Part shown: piece after piece, positions 59,515-64,000 of the stretch | How the letters are laid out: each line of letters starts with the position of its first letter | How positions within the stretch are numbered: position 1 is the stretch's first letter | Source: Macquaria australasica | Lineage: Eukaryota > Chordata > Actinopteri > Centrarchiformes > Percichthyidae | Assembly: GCA_005408345.1 (NCBI GenBank) | Contig: SEMN01000062.1 | Span: 744,001 to 808,000, forward strand | Reading direction: 5' to 3' | DNA: 64,000 nucleotides | Made by a program: the position numbers and the translations under genes | Notes under the pieces: model-generated | What the model was told of the DNA's origin: nothing | Database searches by the model: none | What the model saw: the letters and a program-made list of their open reading frames with translations, nothing else

Positions 59515-61261
59515 GTAATGTATTATTTTATACAGTATGACATTGCCACCATACAGGGTTTCAATGAGGTGATATTGCAGACAACAAAACCGTATTTGTT
59601 GCATCAAACACAAACTCAGTCTCTTTCTTTTGTCATTTGCCATTGACCTTTTCTCATTGACTTTTTCCTTGTTTATCATTTCTTCTCCCTGTTTTTTGCA
59701 TTTCTCCCATAACAATACTCATAAAAGTCACACAATAGATCAATGGCCTCAGAGGACTTCTTATTATATTAGGGAAAGCAACAATTTTATTGTAAGATCG
59801 GGGGTGGGGATGATGGGTGGGGCTGGGGATTAAGAATTTTCTGCTTTCCTATTCAGTTGAAAATCAATAAGGCTTAGCACCATCTTCATGTGTTGTTTGA
59901 TTTCTGATACCCCTGATGAGTCTCTAGTCTCCCCTGACACTTCCTCTGATGTTGATTGCCACAGTGATAGATTCTAGAAATTACTAAGGACCACAAACAC
60001 ACTCACACACACATATTAGTGCAAACACACCCTTACAGTGCATATAAACACAGATAAAAATGCACGCTTGCACACGCTCACTGCACTCTTCATGCAAATG
60101 TTCAGTCCCTGTGGTCTTCACAGTTCACTGCAGACATAAATCCCAGCTTTACTGTTGACAGGCCTTGGTTCTTGGACGCGTGTGTTCGCTCGTTAGCTCA
60201 ACTCCTCACTAGTTTACAGTACATGCGCTCACCCCAACACCCCAGGATCTGTATTCACTTTGTTGCTGATAAACTCACATCAAAGTGGTTGCATGCCCCT
60301 GCACAAACAGTATAACATCCTCTTAAGTGCCTCTCCTCTCCTCTCGTCTTTCATTTTATACACAAACAGGTCAAGCAGGTTTCCCCCACCAGCAGCACAA
60401 TTAAACCCAAGATAGTTTTTGTCTCATTCTGGCTTTGGTTGATAGTCCCCAAGGAAATGGCAGCAATATCCCTTGTGATTCCAACCATTTGCCACGTAAA
60501 TAGGCCTGTTGGGGTTGGGATGGGAAAAAGAGGAGGACTACAAGTTTACATTTATGCCTCTGGTGGCTGTAGTTGCATTACACCTGGGTGTTTATGTAAG
60601 ACTAGGGAATGTGCCACAGGAGAGGCGGATGAGTGTAACCTTCACAGCAAGCTGAAGTGTTCTCTAATGCACAAAGAAGAGAGGTGGGGTGTTGCAGGGG
60701 GAGGGTGAAGTAATCACTGCCACCGCTGAGCAAAACTGTGGTGCTGTATTGAATATTGACTCCCTCATTTATTTTAATTTAAAGCACCACCAAACAAGGA
60801 ATGTGCCTGAGTCTGTTATCTTTTCACGGATGCCCTTATGGAGCGTAATCCACACAGTCAAGCAGAGATGTACATGTAGAAGTCACAGACATGCTCAAAC
60901 ACAGACATAAGCACTTCCATCCTAAACTCAAACTCATAAAGCACACGCACAACACTTCATTTTCTCTCTCGCCCACAAAACTGCAACTCGTTTACAGTCT
61001 GCGTACAAACACGAGTATATAAAGCACATGCTCATGAGCACACGCGGCAGACACACACATAAACAGCACTGCTACTCTTCCTCCTTTTTCTACACATACA
61101 CAACAATTATGCATGTACTGAAACCCACACATACACAAAGACACAATGCTCTTTGCCCTCCCTCCATATTCACCCCCTTAGTCATTGTTTTTCTTTGTTT
61201 TCCCATCGAGCCGTTCTGTGGAGAAGTGACATGTTCTTTCTCCTTGGTTGGTCTCCCTCAG
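59515..61261. other. csmd3: intron w20-w21
   Basis: 1.75 kb of intron with many CA-rich stretches (60000-60080, 60890-61150). No gene or mobile element was recognised. Confidence 0.7.
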
Positions 61262-61378
61262 CTCAGTGTGGCAGCTCTATGACAGACTTCAGCGGCGTCA
61301 TCCTCAGCCCAGGCTTTCCAGGGAATTACCAGAGCAGCCTGGACTGCAGCTGGAGAGTTCAACTCCCTATTGGCTTCG
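61262..61378 (+). CDS. csmd3: csmd3 exon w21: first part of a CUB domain (about CUB12)
   Basis: The 117-nt phase-1/phase-1 exon encodes AQCGSSMTDFSGVILSPGFP and SSLDCSWRVQLPIGF with the two CUB cysteines. I recall DFSGVILSPGFPGNY as a CSMD3 phrase. The acceptor is GGTCTCCCTCAG. The donor is TCG|GTCTGT, an unusually poor match to the consensus beyond GT, but the only GT that joins in frame to GIHLQF of exon w22. Confidence 0.92.
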
Positions 61379-61674
61379 GTCTGTCATCTCCCCTCTGTCT
61401 TTCCTTTCTTCTTCTACTCTCCTCTCTTTTTCTTTTTTGTTCTGCTAGCTCTGATGTCCTCTCTGCTGCTTTCTTCTGCATCGTTCTGTTTACTCCTCTC
61501 CTCTCCTTATTGTGTTAAAAAAGAACCTGCTAGTTTTATGCATGCTTTTAACATTACATTTGAAGTAACCACGTACTACAGTACTTAAAAGGAGCATACA
61601 CATTCACTCACTTTACTTTATTCATATATTCTTGAATTGGTCTCGTACATTAACCCTTTCTTTCTGCATTTTAG
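61379..61674. other. csmd3: intron w21-w22 (296 bp)
   Basis: Short pyrimidine-rich intron within the CUB domain. Nothing else was recognised. Confidence 0.8.
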
Positions 61675-61884
61675 GGATCCATCTGCAGTTTCTGAACTTC
61701 TCCACAGAGCCTGTTCATGACTATCTGGAGGTGCGCAGCGGCAGCCTGGACACAGGAACAGTGATTGATCGGTTCAGTGGCCCCATGGTGCCCAACTCTC
61801 TCTTCAGCACCACCCACGAGACCACTCTCTTCTTCCACAGCGACTACTCCCAGAACAAGCCTGGCTTCCACGTTGTCTACCAGG
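61675..61884 (+). CDS. csmd3: csmd3 exon w22: second part of a CUB domain (about CUB12)
   Basis: The 210-nt phase-1/phase-1 exon encodes GIHLQFLNFSTEPVHDYLEV, then SLFSTTHETTLFFHSDYSQN and GFHVVYQ. NFS is a likely glycosylation site and TEPVHDYLEV is the CUB core. No cysteine is present. The acceptor is GCATTTTAG and the donor is CAGG|GTGAGG. Confidence 0.94.
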
Positions 61885-62583
61885 GTGAGGAGCAAAAGAT
61901 TGGTCCTTATGGTAAAGTTAGAATGGGGTGTTCAGCAGCAGCTGAAAAAGTGGAAGGAGATTGAAGAGTTTGCTAATAGAACACTTAAAAAACCATCAGT
62001 CAAGCTAGATACAGACCAGGGACAAAGATTAGTCCTGCAAGGCAGACGCTTTCACTGAGGTTGTAAGATTACAATAGGATAAAGAATAAAAAAATAAAAA
62101 AATTAAAAAAAATCAATGCTGACCTCCGCTGAGTCATCCAATAGCGCATATCCTTGAATAGTAATAGTGTTGGCGATGTCAGTGGGGTATTTTATGTGTG
62201 AAAGCCAAAGTGGAAAATAAGTTTTAGTAATAGACTAACAATATGACAGTACTTTGAATGTGAGTTTTTGGCAAAACCCTGTATTAAAAAATGTTTAATG
62301 AAGAAAGAAAATAACCAGACTTACATTTTTCAGTTTATCAAGGTTTAGAGAAGACTTCAACCACCACAGGAAGTAATGATGTTTTAAACCAATAAAAAAG
62401 CATATTAATATAGGCAATCTGGTGATTAGGTGATGCAAGATTAGCTGCTTGCTCTTGGCAGCTCACAAGTCAGGCTTTGGCTATTTGAGGTCATATTATA
62501 TAGTACTATACTGCTAGTGTTTTATTATTTACTTCCTGGAGTCTGTGTTTCATTAACCTCCTCCACTGTTTGTTTTTTCCCAG
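61885..62583. other. csmd3: intron w22-w23
   Basis: 699 bp of AT-rich intron with nothing recognised. Confidence 0.7.
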
Positions 62584-62772
62584 CATATGAGCTACAGAGG
62601 TGTCCAGACCCACGACCGTTTCGTAACGGCATAGTGATCGGTCAGGACTACAGTGTGGGAATGACCATTTCCTTTGAGTGCCTTCCGGGTTACACTCTGC
62701 TTGGAGAGCCATCTCTCACATGTCTGCATGGAGTCAGCAGGAACTGGAATCACCCCATACCTCGCTGCGAAG
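62584..62772 (+). CDS. csmd3: csmd3 exon w23: sushi (CCP) domain (about sushi12)
   Basis: The 189-nt phase-1/phase-1 exon encodes AYELQRCPDPRPFRNG, FECLPGYTLLG, LTCLHGVSRNWNHP and PRCE, a complete sushi domain with four cysteines and the Trp. The phrase CPDPRPFRNG and the run LTCLHGVSRNWNHP match recalled CSMD3. The acceptor is TTTTTTCCCAG and the donor is AAG|GTGATT. Confidence 0.94.
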
Positions 62773-63830
62773 GTGATTAGCTAGTGCCTCTTGTTCATGC
62801 CATTATTGTTCATGTACAGAAAAAAATGTGAAAAAGCGGTACTGAACCCCTCTTACTATTGCACTGTCAAGACCTAAATATTCCCTCCAAATAGCCTGCA
62901 TTTATGGTATCAACAAATTATATTTATCAGTCATGAAATGCCTTTTCTTTGATATTTTTCTGTCACTGTTTCCCCAAACTTAAAATAGGGAAAATATTTA
63001 AATAAATGTGTGCTAACAAATCCTTGAGAAAGTCATGCATACTACTTTCTGAGAAGCTGACTAAAGTGAAGACAGAGAGGCTTTTCCATCGCCATTACCC
63101 GCTATAAATAAGGTCTTTGCAGTTATTTTGAATAGAAGAATATACTGGAGGTTCTTCAGTCGGCTTGCAGTCCTGTCCTTTCTTCTAGCACATTAAAGCA
63201 TCTGACTCTTTTACCACTAACGTAGCACCACTTTACTGAACTATAACCTGATACAGCCCATTACAATGATATATGAAGCATTTGCAAGTCTTTATTACAA
63301 AGCTGATTACGCCTGTCTCTGTTGTAAATTTCAAGGAGACTTCTCAGATGTTGCTCAGGTATGATAAATTACGGCTTTCCTCTCATCAGTTAAGTGAAGC
63401 AGTAACATACGTTTCAAGTCCACAGCAGAGTTTGGTAGTTGTCTGAGAAAGTGGTAAATAGTGTTGTTTTGCTCCGTAGACACCATATTGTCCGTGTCGA
63501 GTTTACAGTCCTTTTTTGATCCTGAGGGCAGTGCTTTGGCTTTGACTCCCAGTTCAAAGTCAAATCTTAACACATTCCCTCTGAAGGGGTATGACCGGGG
63601 AGTTGTAGCGTCTGAACTACTCAGTGTCATCAAGTTCACGGCAACCAGTAACCATCACAACCCCCCCCGCCCCAGTATCTCAGTGATAACCCAATACCAT
63701 GCAGTTATGGTTTGTTTTATCAACAGTTAGTGGTGATACAACCATAAAAGTAAGTTTTAAAACTTGAGGTAAATCAAAGACTGGCTTTCTATTTTTATCC
63801 TGCCTCTCTGACTTTCTTCCCTCCCTGCAG
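62773..63830. other. csmd3: intron w23-w24
   Basis: 1.06 kb of intron ending with a good pyrimidine tract. Nothing was recognised. Confidence 0.7.
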
Positions 63831-64000
63831 CTCTTTGTGGTGGGAATATAACATCCATGAATGGCACAATTTACTCTCCTGGACACCCAGCCGAGTATCC
63901 ACACTTCCAGGACTGCATGTGGACTGTCAGAGTACCTCCTGGGTATGGCATCTACATCAATTTCTCTGTCATCAATACAGAGCCAATCTACGACTACATC
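63831..64000 (+). CDS. csmd3: csmd3 exon w24: CUB domain, start (about CUB13), cut by window end
   Basis: The exon enters in phase 1 after TCCCTCCCTGCAG and stays open to the last base of the window. It encodes ALCGGNITSMNGTIYSPGHP, then FQDCMWTVRVPPGYGIYINF and TEPIYDYI, with both CUB cysteines and NIT, NGT and NFS glycosylation sites. Unlike the other CUB domains here, no intron has interrupted the TEPIYDYI core by the window end. The remainder of the domain lies beyond. Confidence 0.93.

Larger units (their letters stand above)
445..64000 (+). other. csmd3: csmd3-like gene, internal portion (spans the window, both ends missing)
   Basis: Twenty-four exons on the plus strand splice into one open reading frame of about 1,233 codons. 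It encodes alternating CUB and sushi domains: CUB (second half), sushi, then six CUB-sushi pairs, and a final partial CUB. CSMD proteins are very large type I membrane proteins, mainly of neurons, with about 14 CUB and 28 sushi domains. The lumenal/extracellular part is thought to bind partners and regulate complement and dendrite or synapse development (family knowledge). No signal peptide, membrane segment or cytoplasmic tail falls in this window. Domain borders all sit at phase-1 introns. The CSMD3 assignment rests on recalled similarity, strongest around exons w15-w19 and w21-w24; CSMD1 or CSMD2 is less likely but was not excluded by alignment. Exon names w1-w24 are local to this window. 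Confidence 0.9.

Noticed and set aside
1..64000. Search for tRNA or rRNA genes, CRISPR arrays, operons, or a second host gene
   Set aside because: None was found by reading both strands. All convincing coding signal is csmd3 exons or transposon proteins.

Overview
The window is a stretch of vertebrate, almost certainly ray-finned fish, genomic DNA. Short exons with GT-AG junctions sit in AT-rich introns, and the repeats are of teleost type: an apparently intact Tc1 transposon, an L2-like LINE, a LINE with an RTE/Rex3-like (GATG)n tail, and an hAT-type MITE. There is no sign of a bacterial or viral genome.

One plus-strand gene fills the window and runs off both ends. I read 24 coding exons (the last is cut by the window end), totalling about 3.7 kb or roughly 1,233 codons. 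All 23 exon-exon junctions join in frame. The product is a strict alternation of CUB and sushi (CCP) domains: half a CUB, seven complete sushi domains, six complete CUBs, and the first part of an eighth CUB. This is the architecture of the CSMD family of giant type I membrane proteins. From recalled vertebrate sequences the best match is CSMD3, and the segment would be about CUB6 to CUB13, or roughly the second quarter to the middle of the extracellular region. The paralogue (CSMD3 rather than CSMD1 or CSMD2, and a or b copy in fish) and the domain numbers come from memory, not from an alignment.

Layout: 0.4-13.1 kb holds exons w1-w8, with a 309-bp retroelement insertion (3.0-3.3 kb) and the Tc1 element (3.7-5.3 kb). 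13.1-18.5 kb is an intron largely occupied by a minus-strand L2-like LINE. 18.5-20.8 kb holds exons w9-w11. 20.8-26.3 kb is an intron with an internally deleted RTE/Rex3-like LINE. 26.4-42.0 kb is a 15.7-kb intron that interrupts a CUB domain; it holds a decayed second Tc1 family, an unexplained pair of related segments, a G-quadruplex motif and several hairpins. 42.0-51.9 kb holds exons w13-w18, 58.2-62.8 kb exons w19-w23, and the last exon starts at 63.8 kb.

I found no tRNA, rRNA, CRISPR array or second host gene, and nothing that looks like a new multi-gene system. The most useful observations are the intact-looking Tc1 transposase, a frame-preserving tandem splice acceptor, the exon architecture of the CUB domains, and the related pair of segments in the large intron.
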